64,000 bases of DNA from Loxodes magnus (GCA_946699065.1 CAMPDV010001090.1:80918-144917); one strand, 5' to 3'. Positions 23,309 through 34,420 are shown, counted from the first letter of the stretch. Numbers and translations are program-made. Notes: a model not told the origin generated them from the sequence alone.

Positions 23309-25809
23309 TCACTAGAACCATGAAATTCTTACAACCTGAATTCACATTAACAAACTCACCCCCTTATTTCACAAAACATACACTCTATAACATTATCTTT
23401 AAACTCATTTGTACCAACTTATATTAATTAAAACTTACCATCTATTTAATTAAATCGTAAAAAGCAACCTTACATACTAATATTTACTCCAATTATTACA
23501 CCCTAAAATTAATATCTAATTCTTAAATACCTCTTTCTAATATTGATTAAAATATATTACTTGAGTAAACTTATAAGCATATGTTAAATTGTATATTACC
23601 ATCTGATCAGTAAATACTTACTTTCTATACAGTTAAGAAATATTAAAATGTTTACATCCTATAAGTTAAGAATATTAAATGCTTACCAGCTATAAGTTAA
23701 GAATATTAAAATTTTTACGTTCTATAAGTTAAGAATATTAAATGCTTACATCCTATAAGTTAAGAATATTAAATGCTTACAATCTATAAGTTAAGAAATA
23801 TTGAAATAACTTACGAGCTATAAGTTAAGAATATTAAAATGTTTACATCCTATAAGTTAAGAATATTAAAATGCTTACATTCTATAAGTTAAGAATATTA
23901 AAATGCTTACATTCTATAAGTTAAGAATATTAAATACTTACCTATTTTAAAAATAAAAGCTTAGAAATGTAACATACGTCCTTTAATTAGATTATTTACC
24001 ATCTACTTATATTATTTTGAAAAATTAACTCCATCTCATTTATAATTATTCCTCATCCATTATATTATAAGATTGCATCTTTTTGTTGTTCTCTAACTCA
24101 TTGCCATTCTTATATATGTCCAATGACCATCATCATAAATTTGTTTATTCTTATATCATGTCCCTAAGCTATCCAATAATAGTGTCTTTCTTAACCACAA
24201 GCTTCACAGACTTATTATTCGGAGATACAATCGATATTTCGATTTCATATTTTAATATCCTTGCTCGTAACTCATTCATCTAACTAGTTAACTATTCTCT
24301 TTCCTCCAATAAAATTTATATCTAGTTCTTCAAATTAGATCTCTCCTATTTCAAACTCTCTATCTACTAACCCAACTCATGATTTAATGAAATATTATTA
24401 TTATTATCCTTAGTAACCACATTCAAATCACTCTCTATCTAACTATTTTACTCACTCAATCTATTTATTTAAACCCTTAAATGATCATTGTCCTTTCTCT
24501 AAAGATCAAACTAACTCTCCAACTCTCTTATCCTTTACTCTTTCTATAAATCTTGCTTTTCATACTACTACTATTAAAATATATTCCTCTAGTCCTTCTC
24601 TTAAACAACCTATAACAACTCACTTATTCGCAATTGATATTAAACACCCTCATTCGATAAACTTTTTATTTACTCACTTGAAGCCTTAGACTATTCCTCT
24701 AACTTATTTTTATAACCTTATAACTCGAAATCTTTTTACTATAAGATAACATTCTACTACTAGATCAAACTCGTTTTTTATAATTATTGATCCTCTATTA
24801 CTTTCTAGTTACGAGATATTTATTCCCTCAAGTTAGCCAACAACATATCCTTATCTCTTATAACCTAAAGCAACTTTTAAATTTATTCTTAACTTTCCTT
24901 TTTTATACTCTCATATGATTTAGCCTACAACTATAACTCCTTTCATAAATGCTATATAGATCTCTAAAAAGATTATTTCTATTCTCTAACTCGCAACTCT
25001 TATAGTGGCTGAATCTCCTTTATCATTTTCTCAAAGACCTAAACTTCCATATTCTTTAAACTAAGAATAGCCTTATACTAAGAATATTTTTACTCATCCT
25101 TTATTCACTTCTCTTACAACTATACCTCCAATCTCTCTATCTCCACCTTCTTTTTCTCACATTACTATATAGTAACCTATTACATTGACCCGATACTCTC
25201 TAGTCTTTCAAAAAGATTATTTTAACCCATTTCCTACCTACACTATTCACCTTAGTCCTATACTCTTATCACAACCTCCTCACATGCTTACTCTAAACTT
25301 CTCCTGATTTTATCATAGATTTATACTATATATTTTATATTTATCGCATAATCCTCAGACAACTACTTTTATCATTGACCTAAAACAGAAGAATATTTCT
25401 TTAACCTCTCCTTTATAACACTCAAAGTCATTTACATACGAACTTACATAATAGGAACGATCTCCTCTTGTCTAACACATTGATGATCCTCATGAGAATC
25501 CTATTAACATTTTTTACATATTAATACACTGTCACTCAGACAATACAATGATAGAATCTCATTATGCTACTAACATATACTAAGTAAGTTTTATTTGGAC
25601 TCCTCTTAAAGATGTAAATCTAGTATTTCCAATTCTTCAATTGGTCTATCAGTGATAATGTTGTGCTTTCTACAGTTGAACATCAATTGGATATTGTAGA
25701 AACTCCTCAGGCATCTCTCACAGATGATACATCCACAATCACATCTTCTAGGCTTTAAAAGATCTTAGTTGAATTCTTCTTCACAAGCTTTACATTAAGA
25801 TGCTTGCAT
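23309..25809 (-). CDS. TRIM-like protein with ubiquitin-like C-terminus, copy B
   Basis: ATG at 25809-25807; 601 codons run uninterrupted to 24007, then the intron chain, then TGA at 23311-23309. Residues ~7-50 form a RING-like finger (CKACEEEF ... CDCGCIICERC ... CRKH). A B-box follows at ~80-120 (CQQHNEILSLYCLSDSVLIC, CKKC, HEDHQC). A long Gln/Glu/Lys coiled coil fills ~130-520. The last ~75 residues (NNKSVKLVVKKDTIIGQL ... YKNGNELENNKKMQSYNIMD) have the strand-helix-strand pattern and LxxYxNGxxL of a ubiquitin-like domain, ending LQMRW. TRIM proteins are RING E3 ligases; a built-in ubiquitin-like tail suggests a role in ubiquitin signalling (inference). The upstream part of the gene has no introns, which makes the terminal chain more striking. 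Confidence 0.75.
23312..24006 (-). other. Chain of intron-like units with single-codon exons, copy B
   Basis: Read on the minus strand from 24006. The first unit begins GTAGATGG and ends TTAAAG, in phase 0 after codon 601. Then come triplet gac, further GT...AG units, and a run of about nine units of 28-30 nt (GTAAG ... CTTAACTTATAG) separated by triplets such as aat, gat, att, aac, ctg and ctc. A more varied set follows with triplets aaa, atg, ..., ggt, tat, atg, ttg, agt, ggg, gtt. The last unit (GTAAGAATTTC ... GTTCTAG) ends at 23312 and the next exon starts TGA TGA. Each unit has GTAAG or a close 5' splice site, a CTTAAC-like branch sequence and a YAG or AAG end. Confidence 0.75.
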
Positions 25810-25814
25810 TTTAT

Positions 25815-28450
25815 TTTTTGAATAAACTAAAAATTAAAAGAAACTAAATTTATGGCTTAAGAGATACTTAGATATTAATAGGATTATTTTATTAACTTAA
25901 TACTTAATAAATAGAAGAATAATTACTATTAAAATTAATATATAAAATGGAAGAATTTTCCCTCTAAAATATTAGCTATATAAATAATATTTAGTTACAT
26001 AGCTCAAGGATACTATGAATTTTAGGGAAATATTGCGAAATTAGTAAGCCTAAATAAAAATTAAGCAGGATAGCTAATTGATACCTATACTAGCCTATAG
26101 TAGATAACTAAATTAATATGCGTGACATAATATCAAAGAAAAATATCAAATATTTCTATCATTACAGAATCTTAACTTAAGTTATAATCACATCCGAGGT
26201 TTCTCGCTTATTAACTACAAATAACTAGGAAAGCTGGTAGTTAGTCATAACTAAGTTTAACAAATTTTCTGAAATGCTGATCTCTTAGAGTTGACAGATA
26301 GATGATATTTCCTGAAATTAGTTGAAAAACCTAGAAAGACTGAAGAACTACATTTAGTGCTTGATACTTGCTATATTGAAATAGAGTCATAAAAGAAAAC
26401 GCAAGATAGCATATTAATTTTGACTTATCCTCAAAAAATAGACTTGAAATAGAACCTCTTTAATCTTAAGTATTATCCATACTTAGAATAGAAATTAAAA
26501 TTTTAAGAATAGATTAAGAGCCACTAACATTAGAAAAGTATGAGTAACAGAAAAAAAAATTTAAAGCAACAAGCAAAAGGACTAAGTGTAAAGGGATTAT
26601 TTTACAGTAGCATGTAGGATAGAAACATTAGAATGTTCTAATTTTAATGAATATATGAAAAATTAAAGCTTAAGTTAGCATGTTAGATAAATTGCAGATC
26701 TTTTAAGTGAGCGAAATAAAATCACAAGTTATTAAAAAGCTAGTATGAAGAAATTCAAACACCTTTAAAATTGATTATAGTTAGCTATTAAAAATGGTAT
26801 TACTCTTAATATAGAATACAGGGTTAATTTACAGAGAAGTGCAAAATTCTTCTTAATTTCCTACTTATTAGCTAAGATCCATTTTAAACATGAAAATCTG
26901 GATCTAACCTCATACTTATTAAGAATAATAAAAGTATTATAATCTTTATAGCTCTGTATGTGAAAAAACTTATCATTATTCTAGCTGAGAAACAAAAAAT
27001 GAACGAAACTTAATAATAGCAAGAAATAGACGCTCCAAAATAAGAAGAAATGCTCAATGGAGTAAAGGTAATCCATTCGAAATTTCTGAAATGATTCAAA
27101 GAATTAAAGATATTCAGATTAGTCTAAATCTTAATCTCAGGGAATAATTTAAAGTACTAATAGCCAATAAAGTAGAAGCAGTTTTATTAATCAAGGCATT
27201 TAAATTGAATAATTTTTTTTCATAACTACTTAAGATGAAAAATAGCACTGAAGAGGCAGAGTTTTAAACAGATTATTTTTAAAAAACTTAAAATAGATCT
27301 GCTGCTTCTTTTATCTTCAGGTGGATATTTAAATAATTGGAAAGATATTCTTCTGATAAACTTATAGAGCAGATAAATTTAAATGTACTTAACAGCTTTT
27401 CCAATAATGAAAGCTAAACTAAGAAACAGTAAATGAGTAAAAATAACTGAAAATTAGTAAGGTAAAATAACTAGAAATAAGGCAAATAAACCTTGCTATC
27501 CTTGGAGAAATAGCTAAATGAATGATTTTAAAGTTTGTTTGAAATTAATGAGCCATAAAAGGAATTGATTTTATAAGAGTATTAATAGATAGGTAACCAA
27601 AATGCAAGTAGAAATATATTGAGAATAAATTTTAATATCCTTTCAATTTATCCACATTTTCAATCTTTAGACTTTATCAAAGATACTAATTAAAGTAAAG
27701 TGATAAACTAAGTTAAAAAGTTAGAATGATCAAGATATGAGCGACAGGCAAAACAGTAATCGGAGTAAAAGCGAAAAATAATAAAAGTAAATTAGACAAA
27801 GGATATAAAACCAGGCTACTCAAAAATTTCTAATTAAAAAACTTGCAAATACTAGTCAAATTTAAAAATCTATTTAAGCTCTAATTTGCAAAAATTATAA
27901 GTAAGCAGAAAAACTTACTTAAGTTTTAAAAAACCTACTATGATATTAAAATAAAAAGGAATTAAAGCAACGCCAAATGAATATAAGAGTTAGAGAATAA
28001 ATCAGTTTCGCTATTAACTTGAGATAAGTATCCTAGAAATCAGGGCTACATAGAAAGAAGGCAAGTGTCTGAGAATAAAAAAATGATAACAGAAAGAAAT
28101 AGTAGGATTTGGCTAAAGAATACAAAATCAAATAAGAAAAGCCTAAATATTAATTTTCTCGTTTTTCTATATAAGATAATACCACAAAAAATAAAGCTAT
28201 AAGGAATTGACAAAGCACTTTGAAAGAAACTTTAGTATCTAGAAAAATATTGAAAACATATCAACTAAACACAATAGTAAGAACTTGTATAGAAAGACGA
28301 AGAAAAGTTAAAAAAATTGAAGAAAATAATTAAAAAGCAGTTTAATAAGGGAAAAAATTGAGATAATTTGTCGAAAGCAGAAAATAAAAGTGAAAAGAGC
28401 AGTCAAGGTCAAAGAGAATTATGTAGGAGAGTTTAAATTAATCTGATTAG
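25815..28450 (+). pseudogene. Decayed coding-like DNA upstream of TRIM-like gene B
   Basis: The plus strand is A-rich and gives protein-like pieces (for example EELHLVLDTCYIEIES at 26340, KAKLRNSKWVKITENQQGK at 27410). The homologous stretch in the second duplication (60170-62800) carries several 1-nt indels relative to it, so the frame is not conserved and at least one copy is dead. No family recognised. Confidence 0.35.
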
Positions 28451-28479
28451 TAACTCTAAAATTAGTATTTAAAGATGTT

Positions 28480-28995
28480 TTAGAACTTTTGAGATAGAAA
28501 TAAAATGATTATTATTATAATCATGTTTTAAAGTTCGAAAAAGTGAATAAACCAGTTCGTACTGCAAAAAACGAGCAAAGAAGCCTTTAAATTCAGAGAT
28601 GGTATTGAATAAAAATTTTAATAGTTAGATTGAAAGGTGAAGTAGTTTCAATAAGTGTGATCAGCTAATAAACTACTCATCAATCTTATTGAACATAATA
28701 AGACCTATTTCATGAGCAGAAACGTGTTTAGTTTAGTAGATAATTTTCTCATTTTTAAAAGCTTAGAAATGAGTTAACCTAATCTTAATAACTATTTTCT
28801 TACCAGCAAAGATTTCAGACATATTCCCCTTCAATTACTTTTCCAATCAAGCTAATAATGTCTTTCGAGAATCTCTCATTTTTTGTTTACAAAGCGAAAT
28901 TCTTCCCTCTTTTATGTTGGGTAAAGGAATAATAAAATCGATGATCTCTTAAGCAGCAATTCTGGTAGGATCTGATTTTAAGCAAGACAAAATTT
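28480..28995 (-). CDS. Small hypothetical gene, duplication copy 1
   Basis: Minus-strand frame with segments SDPTRIAAQEIIDFIIPLPN, MRDSRKTLLAWLEKQLKG, NMSEIFAGKK and HVSAHEIGLIMFNKIDEQF. The Met of MRDSRK is at 28879-28877, but good protein sequence lies upstream of it, so the true start is probably near 28990 or beyond. The second duplication (62850-63340) has 1-nt indels that break this frame twice, so only this copy could be functional. A GTAAG...TTAG stretch inside could be an intron. No family recognised. Confidence 0.4.
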
Positions 28996-29134
28996 AATTT
29001 TTTAACCTGAATTAGCAAAGTTTTGGATGAAATTCTATATGTTAAGTATTAAGCTATGAAATTAAGCTTAGCAGGATTATAAAACTTATACCTATAAATT
29101 ATATAGATTTATTAATAATAATGCCGGCTGAATT

Positions 29135-29480
29135 TGCTTCTGTTTAGTGAAAATCCCTGTACATTTGGATAAATAATAAACTCCTGCTAAAATTTAAAGC
29201 TAAAAGAAGTCCTTTGTGCTAAGATAATTATAAGCAATAATAAAAGCAAGATATAGATTGAACGCAATAAACATGGCTAGCATTTCTTTGTATATCGACA
29301 TAGAAAATTCTACAATTTGAGAGCTTTAGCCAAATAATTACTCCTAAAATATGAGAAATTAAACTAATATGCTACGTATTTGTTAAGGTTACCATTATTT
29401 AATCTTTAATAATAAAATTTATTTCGGTTCTTCTATATCTACTTCCTTTGATAGTATAGAGAATAAACTCAGCTTTGCTC
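29135..29480 (-). pseudogene. ABCC transporter fragment, end of second membrane domain
   Basis: On the minus strand a frame with SMSIYKEMLAMFIAFNLY, LAFIIAYNYLSTKDFF and QILAGVYYL resembles the last helices of the second transmembrane domain of ABCC/MRP transporters (RxD...FIAF...STKD...LAGVAISYAL). It ends exactly where the long duplication copy 1 ends. The nucleotide-binding domain that should follow is at 63490-64000 in the opposite orientation. The call rests on pattern resemblance; upstream (29480-29650) is less clear. Confidence 0.45.
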
Positions 29481-29649
29481 TCTTATGACTGCAAATCTTG
29501 ACAAATTCTAACTAAAATAGACATTCTTCTTATATGTAGGATCATATATAATATTTATTTAAACAATAGGTTTGAGGTAACTTAGCATCTTGTATTTCTT
29601 TAGTTTAGTAATTTAGGATATAGGTTTGTTTGTTGCTATCTTGATATAT

Positions 29650-30475
29650 GTGATTTAAAAAGAAATGAATTATAATTAGTTGTAGTTAATATGTAATAAA
29701 GGGTAATAAAGAGGAGCAATGTTAAAGGTAGAAAGCAGTATTTAAAGTGATATATTAGTTTTATTATAATACTAGTGGGTATATTGGTAGTAATATTGGA
29801 AGTAATTAGAATGTTGTTAGGTTCTGTTGATTAGTTAGTATTAGTAAAGGTTTGATATAGTTAAAAGGAGGTATTAGTTTGGTTTAAGTGTAGATAGTTT
29901 GGATTAATTTTAGATAGTATTGAATTATAGGAAGTAATGAAGGTAATAATTGGTATCCCACTTATAATAACTATAATAGCTTTATAAGATTAACTAAAAT
30001 ATGGTTTAGACCTATGATTTGATATGGTATTAAATGTTATAACTAATATAGTAATAAGACTCCTAACTGATTGGTATAATATACTCTGTATTATAGTATT
30101 AAAATACTTAGAACATTATTTAGATAAATAGTAATAATTATTAATAAAAATAGCTTATTAACTACTTAATTATAACTAAACTAATTAACTACTTTATATA
30201 CTAAGTATACCCAAGATATCAATCATATTTAATAATACCTATTATTATTACCTATCTAATAGATATCATATCTATGTCATACTTAATTCATCATTATTAA
30301 TCTCTCTATATTCATTTTATTACTATTTTAACTCTAACTCCTAAAACTAATTCATTCTTATTACTTATATTTTCATATCATCCTTTTATCATATCTCCAA
30401 CTACTATGCTACCTATCCATTCATTTTGTAAACAGTACAATTTTTAATGCAACTAAAAATAGTTTAAATAACAAA
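29650..30475. other. G/T-rich then C/T-rich stretch, no gene
   Basis: 29690-29960 is rich in G and T on the plus strand and full of TTAG/GTAG, then 30020-30420 is rich in C and T. I tested for intron-like chains with fixed spacing and found none. No frame stands out. Confidence 0.4.
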
Positions 30476-30482
30476 GATAAAA

Positions 30483-30880
30483 ATGGGTAAAAGCATCATT
30501 AGGATTAATTTTCTATAAAACACTTAACAAGTTTGCTCCTAAGATTTAGATTACATAAAGCAATCAAAACTGAAAAGTGATGAACTCGCATTTCCTGTTT
30601 GTTTCTGTATACTGAATAGCGATATAACTGAATCAGGTAAATTAAACTTAAACGAAGCTGTTAACACTGATATCTACAAATAATTCATTAAAATTTTGAA
30701 ATATACTGAATGTAATTATTCAAGTCACTTAACAGTACCTACAGTGCTTTTTATTATAACAAAAAGAGTTACAATAATGACTACTACAATCATGAATATT
30801 CTTATTATATTAGTTTAAGAGTCAAGACAAGGTCCACATTTATTTTCTCCTATAATATAAGTTTTTTTTAATTTAATTCA
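30483..30880 (+). CDS. Hypothetical gene, end unresolved
   Basis: ATG at 30483 opens MGKSIIRINFLQ, then SKLKSDELAFPVCFCILNSD and ITESGKLNLNEAVNTDIYKQ, convincing protein to about 30720. Past that, another frame (YYNHEYSYYISLRVKTRSTF) looks better, so an intron or shift lies near 30730. No family recognised. It runs towards the minus-strand gene ending near 30930. Confidence 0.45.
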
Positions 30881-30929
30881 TTTTGCAAGAAGGTTTTTAC
30901 TATATAGTAGTATAAATAAATAAATAAGC

Positions 30930-31260
30930 GTGGTACCAACCACCATTGTCTGGATCATTACGATTAATAAAGAAACCTAAATTTACTATCTGTATTAGTC
31001 TTGAAAATTTTCTTGTTTCACCTAGTCTCTTTGATTATCTTCTTCTTCACTCCGTCTTTAAAATCAAAATTGATTGCCTTCAATCTCTAATTCTTGAAAT
31101 CCTTTCCTAAGGTAGGATTTGGAAGGGATAAGAGAACATTCCGAAATTGCTTTAAATGAAGTATTCGAAATAAATTATCCTAGATAAAAGTTATAATTGT
31201 CTCAACCATGTATTAGATGCGTTCAAATTACTAATCAGATTAATGACATTTGAATCAAGA
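30930..31260 (-). CDS. Hypothetical acidic/Gln-rich small gene
   Basis: Minus-strand frame with SYLRKGFQELEIEGNQFWF, RRSEEEDNQRDQVKQENF at about 31140-31000, preceded by NTWLRQLQLLSRIIYFEYF in a neighbouring frame. Start, stop and introns are unresolved. It lies just downstream of the structured RNA candidate. Confidence 0.35.
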
Positions 31261-31284
31261 TAACTCTAAGATCTGGACATCAGT

Positions 31285-31443
31285 GCTCTAGTCAGATTCT
31301 CTACTGATAGGGAGAACCCTCAAAAACAAGTAAGGTTTATCACACAATGGATATATCCTTTCTTGCTTGTGGTGGCACCTATTGCAAGAGTACTTGCAAT
31401 ACAGACATGATTGCACCGGATTATCAACTCAGCTGACTAGAGC
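31285..31443 (+). ncRNA. Structured RNA candidate, about 160 nt
   Basis: A GC-richer island closed by a perfect 11-bp stem: GCTCTAGTCAG (31285-31295) pairs with CTGACTAGAGC (31433-31443). Inside are a perfect 9-bp hairpin TATTGCAAG-AGTA-CTTGCAATA (31380-31401), a TTCTC/GAGAA hairpin near 31297 and an imperfect stem ACAAGTAAGG/CCTTTCTTGCTTGT. No coding frame fits. It does not match U1, U2, U5, U6 or SRP by eye. Strand is uncertain since the folds are symmetric. Confidence 0.5.
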
Positions 31444-31789
31444 CGAGGATCCATTTAAAAAATATTATACAATAATAAGATAGATGAATCTTAGGTATTT
31501 AAATAGCATTTATTTATTTTTTAAATATAATTTTCAAATAATTAAGTCTCTAAATCAATTTTAGGTCTATTATTTTTATAATATTCTTAATTTTTATAAA
31601 TCGCTTTCTAAAATGTAAATGAATCTTTTAGAATATTTATAATTCTATTTATTCTTAGTTAGCAATACTAAAATAAATAAAAGATGTTACATAAACTTAA
31701 ATTAAAATAAATTTATTAATGTTTACCTGGGAATCATAGAATTTTTAAGATAAAAAAAGGATAAAAATAAAGAATAAAATTAAGTCTAT

Positions 31790-32074
31790 AGTCTTAGAGA
31801 AGAATTTCATAGTTAACTTATATTTATTCCTGCTCTCTCCTAAACTACTGGATATCGTAGGACTTCATTAGTCCACCATTCTTATCTTTCCCCTATATTA
31901 TAAAGTCCTTCTGGTTTCTTCTCCAATTGTTATTCTATTCGTTGGTTCTTGAGTTATAGAACTTCTTTCTGTATATATATCCTGTCTTTGTTGGTCAAAA
32001 GCAAAAAAGTTTTTCTAAGATTTATTTCTTATTATTTCTTATTATTTATTTCAATTTCTGCTTTCTTTTAACAT
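31790..32074 (-). CDS. Small hypothetical gene
   Basis: ATG at 32074-32072 opens MLKESRNWNKQQEIIRNK, continuing DQQRQDIYTERSSITQEPTN and RTLQYRGKIRMVDQWSPT, about 90 residues of good protein with TGA as Trp twice. No clear TGA stop in frame before the sequence turns AT-rich at about 31790. No family recognised. It lies downstream of the gene at 32252-33101 on the same strand, with a palindrome between them. Confidence 0.45.
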
Positions 32075-32190
32075 TTTTATCAGTAGTGATTCTTCTAATA
32101 TATGCAGCAACTGATTTTTATACGATAGAAATTTATCTTATTTGTATCTTATTATTAATTAATTAATTTTAACTATAAGGGTTAGGGCCA

Positions 32191-32226
32191 TCTTTAATTA
32201 GAGGAAATATTTCCTCAAATTAAAGA
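32191..32226. terminator. 36-bp near-perfect palindrome between two minus-strand genes
   Basis: TCTTTAATTAGAGGAAAT and its inverted copy ATTTCCTCAAATTAAAGA meet with no loop and one mismatch. It lies 26 nt past the TGA of the upstream gene (32254-32252) and 117 nt before the ATG at 32074. It could be a 3'-end or chromatin signal; the function is a guess. Confidence 0.4.
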
Positions 32227-32251
32227 CAATAAAAGTTTTTATATTCAATAC

Positions 32252-33101
32252 TCAGCTGTACATGTCTTCATCTAAATCAATTTCAAACTGAGATAATTCT
32301 TCTTTCTCTTCAATAAGCTCATAGAATTGCTCTTCCATCTTCTTGTAATTTTTCTCCAACTTTTCTAAACAAATTCTAAGGTCATTGTTGTCCTTTTAAA
32401 GCTATTTATTCAGTTACTATTAATTACCAAGATCCTGTTTGATTAGTGTCACACTTGAATCATCTAATATCAGCTTCTTTCTGTAAATACCTCCAAAGTA
32501 GTTACAATATAGCCTCCTCGATGTTCCAAATTATTTACGGTGTTGTTCAAGCACTCTTCTTCACTTCGGACATTACCTCCAAAAATGTCCAGCCTTTTGA
32601 CAACAATGGCAACGTTTTATTAAGGGCTTGAATTAAAATTTTTATTCTGTTTACATTTTTTCAATTTCCATCTTTTCTGATTGAAGTTAGTTTTTTTGAT
32701 TGGTAATCGAATTTCTTCTTTAATTTTCTATTGATTTGCTTCTAGGTTTTTTTCTAATAGTTCAAATTAGGAAGTTAAGGCTTCAATTTAAAACTAAATT
32801 TTACTTACCAAGTCTTGATCTTCCTTTTTTCTATCTTACAAAAGAAGCCGAAGATTCAAGTTTTCCGCCTTCAGGATCTATATTTCGGTATTCATTTTCT
32901 CAATTAATGAATAAAGCTAAATAATGCCTTGCTCGTGGGGTTTCTCAAGCTTTTTCAGTTTGCTAGGAAACTCCGTATTTCCCAATCCTTAACAGGAGTA
33001 GATTTATCTTTTTTGAATTCTTGGTTCTTGTTAGTTAACTGAGACTTAAGATTGATCTTTAAGGTTAGAATTCAAGGTTTAGATTCCCGGGTTTTTTCCA
33101 T
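32252..33101 (-). CDS. Hypothetical coiled-coil protein
   Basis: ATG at 33101-33099 opens MEKTRESKPWILTLKINL; the C-terminus KMEEQFYELIEEKEELSQ, FEIDLDEDMYS ends in TGA at 32254-32252. An intron of 23 nt (GTTAAGG...ACGGAG) joins KDKSTP to FPSKLKKLEKPHEQG, and a 28-nt intron (GTAAGTAAAAT...TTGAAG) follows DRKKEDQDL. At least one more frame change near 32480 is unresolved. The middle has NVAIVVKRLDIFGGNVRSEE. Mostly coiled coil; no family recognised. Confidence 0.55.
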
Positions 33102-33153
33102 TTTTTTATTTTATACTTTTTTTTATTTTGTATCTTATTATTAATATTCAGAT

Positions 33154-33315
33154 TCAATTTCCATTAGAATACTTGATTACTAATATAATGCTTTTTAAAT
33201 TACTGCTTATTATTATTGCTACTTGTCTTACAATTATTTTATTTGCTATTATAATTTATAAAATTGGATTAAAACATTTGAGGAATTCATTAAATTATTT
33301 GTCAATTTCTTCCAT
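33154..33315 (-). CDS. Possible very small gene
   Basis: ATG at 33315-33313 reads MEEIDKQFNEFLKCFNP then a hydrophobic stretch ILQIIIANKIIVRQVAIII, with TGA after 53 codons. It could be a short membrane protein or the 5' exon of the gene starting at 33101 on the same strand. Weak. Confidence 0.2.
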
Positions 33316-33319
33316 TTTG

Positions 33320-33880
33320 ATAACTATTTATGATTAAATTTTATTAAAAGTTTCTTCTATGGATGGAAATTATAAGTATAGTTATTCAATCAGATTTTCT
33401 AGCATACTTTTTAGTTTTTCTATATTTTATCTTTGTTATTTTAATTCCTATTATATGTAAGCTATTCCTTATTGCACCGATTATGCATATGATTCCTTAG
33501 TTTATATTTATTAAGCTTTTTGAGGCTCTTATTTGGATAGATTATATTATTATTCTTGTTTTTTAGGAATGAGTCAAGAGAAGACCATTTCTTTGATGCT
33601 ATTTTTTTAATACAGTAATAATAATAATTATTATTAATTATAGCGATTCCACTTTTCAGACAGGTTTATCACTGCAAAGTTTATTAGTTTTGCTAAACAT
33701 TCCGTTTCCAGTCTCCTTTAAAATAATCTTCTTTTAATAAATATTTTGCAGTAATTTGTTCACCATTTTTACTTAAAGATATCTTATTTCAGTCAAGTTC
33801 AATTCCAATCATAATAAAATTTCTTCTTTGTTGAGTAAAAGTAATGCTCATCAAGATTTCCCTCCCTTAGTATATTTTTT
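33320..33880. other. T-rich stretch, no gene recognised
   Basis: No convincing frame on either strand. Confidence 0.35.
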
Positions 33881-33889
33881 CTCTGTATA

Positions 33890-34420
33890 ATGGTCTTCAA
33901 GAAGAGGCTAATTGAAGAAATTAATAAGAGAATGATGGAAAACTTTAATAGTAGAGGAAATAAAGTATTAATTTAAGAGCTAAGAAAAAGACTTTAATAT
34001 CTTCCGAAATATTCACAAGACTAGAATACCCAATCATTAAGCTGGTAATAGAAACAGAAAAAACTGAACATTAGGATAGAAAAAATAGAAGAGAATCAAC
34101 AAAAATTTGCAGTTTTAAAAAGAACTATCAGAATAAGAAAATTAACAAATTATTATAGAAAGAGAAAAAATTAAAGATTTAAATCAAAAAAGAAGTAAAA
34201 AGATGCTATAACTTTAACTCTCGAAAGCTTCTGTGTAAAAGATGCTAGAAATTTCTTATTTTCAAAAAAGAATATTTATATTACTAAAAGAAGTTTGAGA
34301 ACAAAAAGAAGAAATCACATTAAATATAACTATAAAGAAAAAGAGATAAAAAATTTAATAAATAGTTAGGAAATGGCAAAAAATATGGTTATAAAAAAGA
34401 ATAAGATAAAAAATAAATGA
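33890..34420 (+). CDS. Small basic protein, 176 residues
   Basis: ATG at 33890 to TGA at 34418-34420, no intron needed. It starts MVFKKRLIEEINKRMMENFN, has a helical Lys/Gln-rich centre (KKLNIRIEKIEENQQKFAVL) and then ESFCVKDARNFLFSKKNIYI, ending in a Lys/Asn-rich tail. TAA and TAG are used several times as Gln. Very basic, so perhaps nucleic-acid binding, but no family recognised. It shows the gene model expected here: only TGA stops. Confidence 0.6.

Larger units (their letters stand above)
19430..29135. repeat. Long segmental duplication, copy 1 (about 9.7 kb)
   Basis: Corresponds in order and orientation to about 52080-63490. Both begin around GACTTAAGAAACAACATGAG and end around TTTATTAATAATA(A/T)(T/A)GCC. 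Contents: AT-rich DNA with a small conserved frame, microsatellite, the TRIM-like gene with its intron chain, decayed coding DNA and a small minus-strand gene. Copy 1 has an extra SINE-like insertion (19590-19960); copy 2 has a far longer intron chain and extra repeats at 54.4-55.9 kb. Divergence is much higher than between the two 4.9 kb repeats, so this duplication is older. Confidence 0.8.

Noticed and set aside
26330-28400. Histidine-kinase-like gene upstream of TRIM-like gene B.
   Set aside because: A faint resemblance (IQTPLKLIIVS) was not supported by other kinase boxes, and indels against the other copy break the frame.
29690-29960. A further chain with one-codon exons.
   Set aside because: AG-to-GT distances are irregular and only one 3-nt junction was found.
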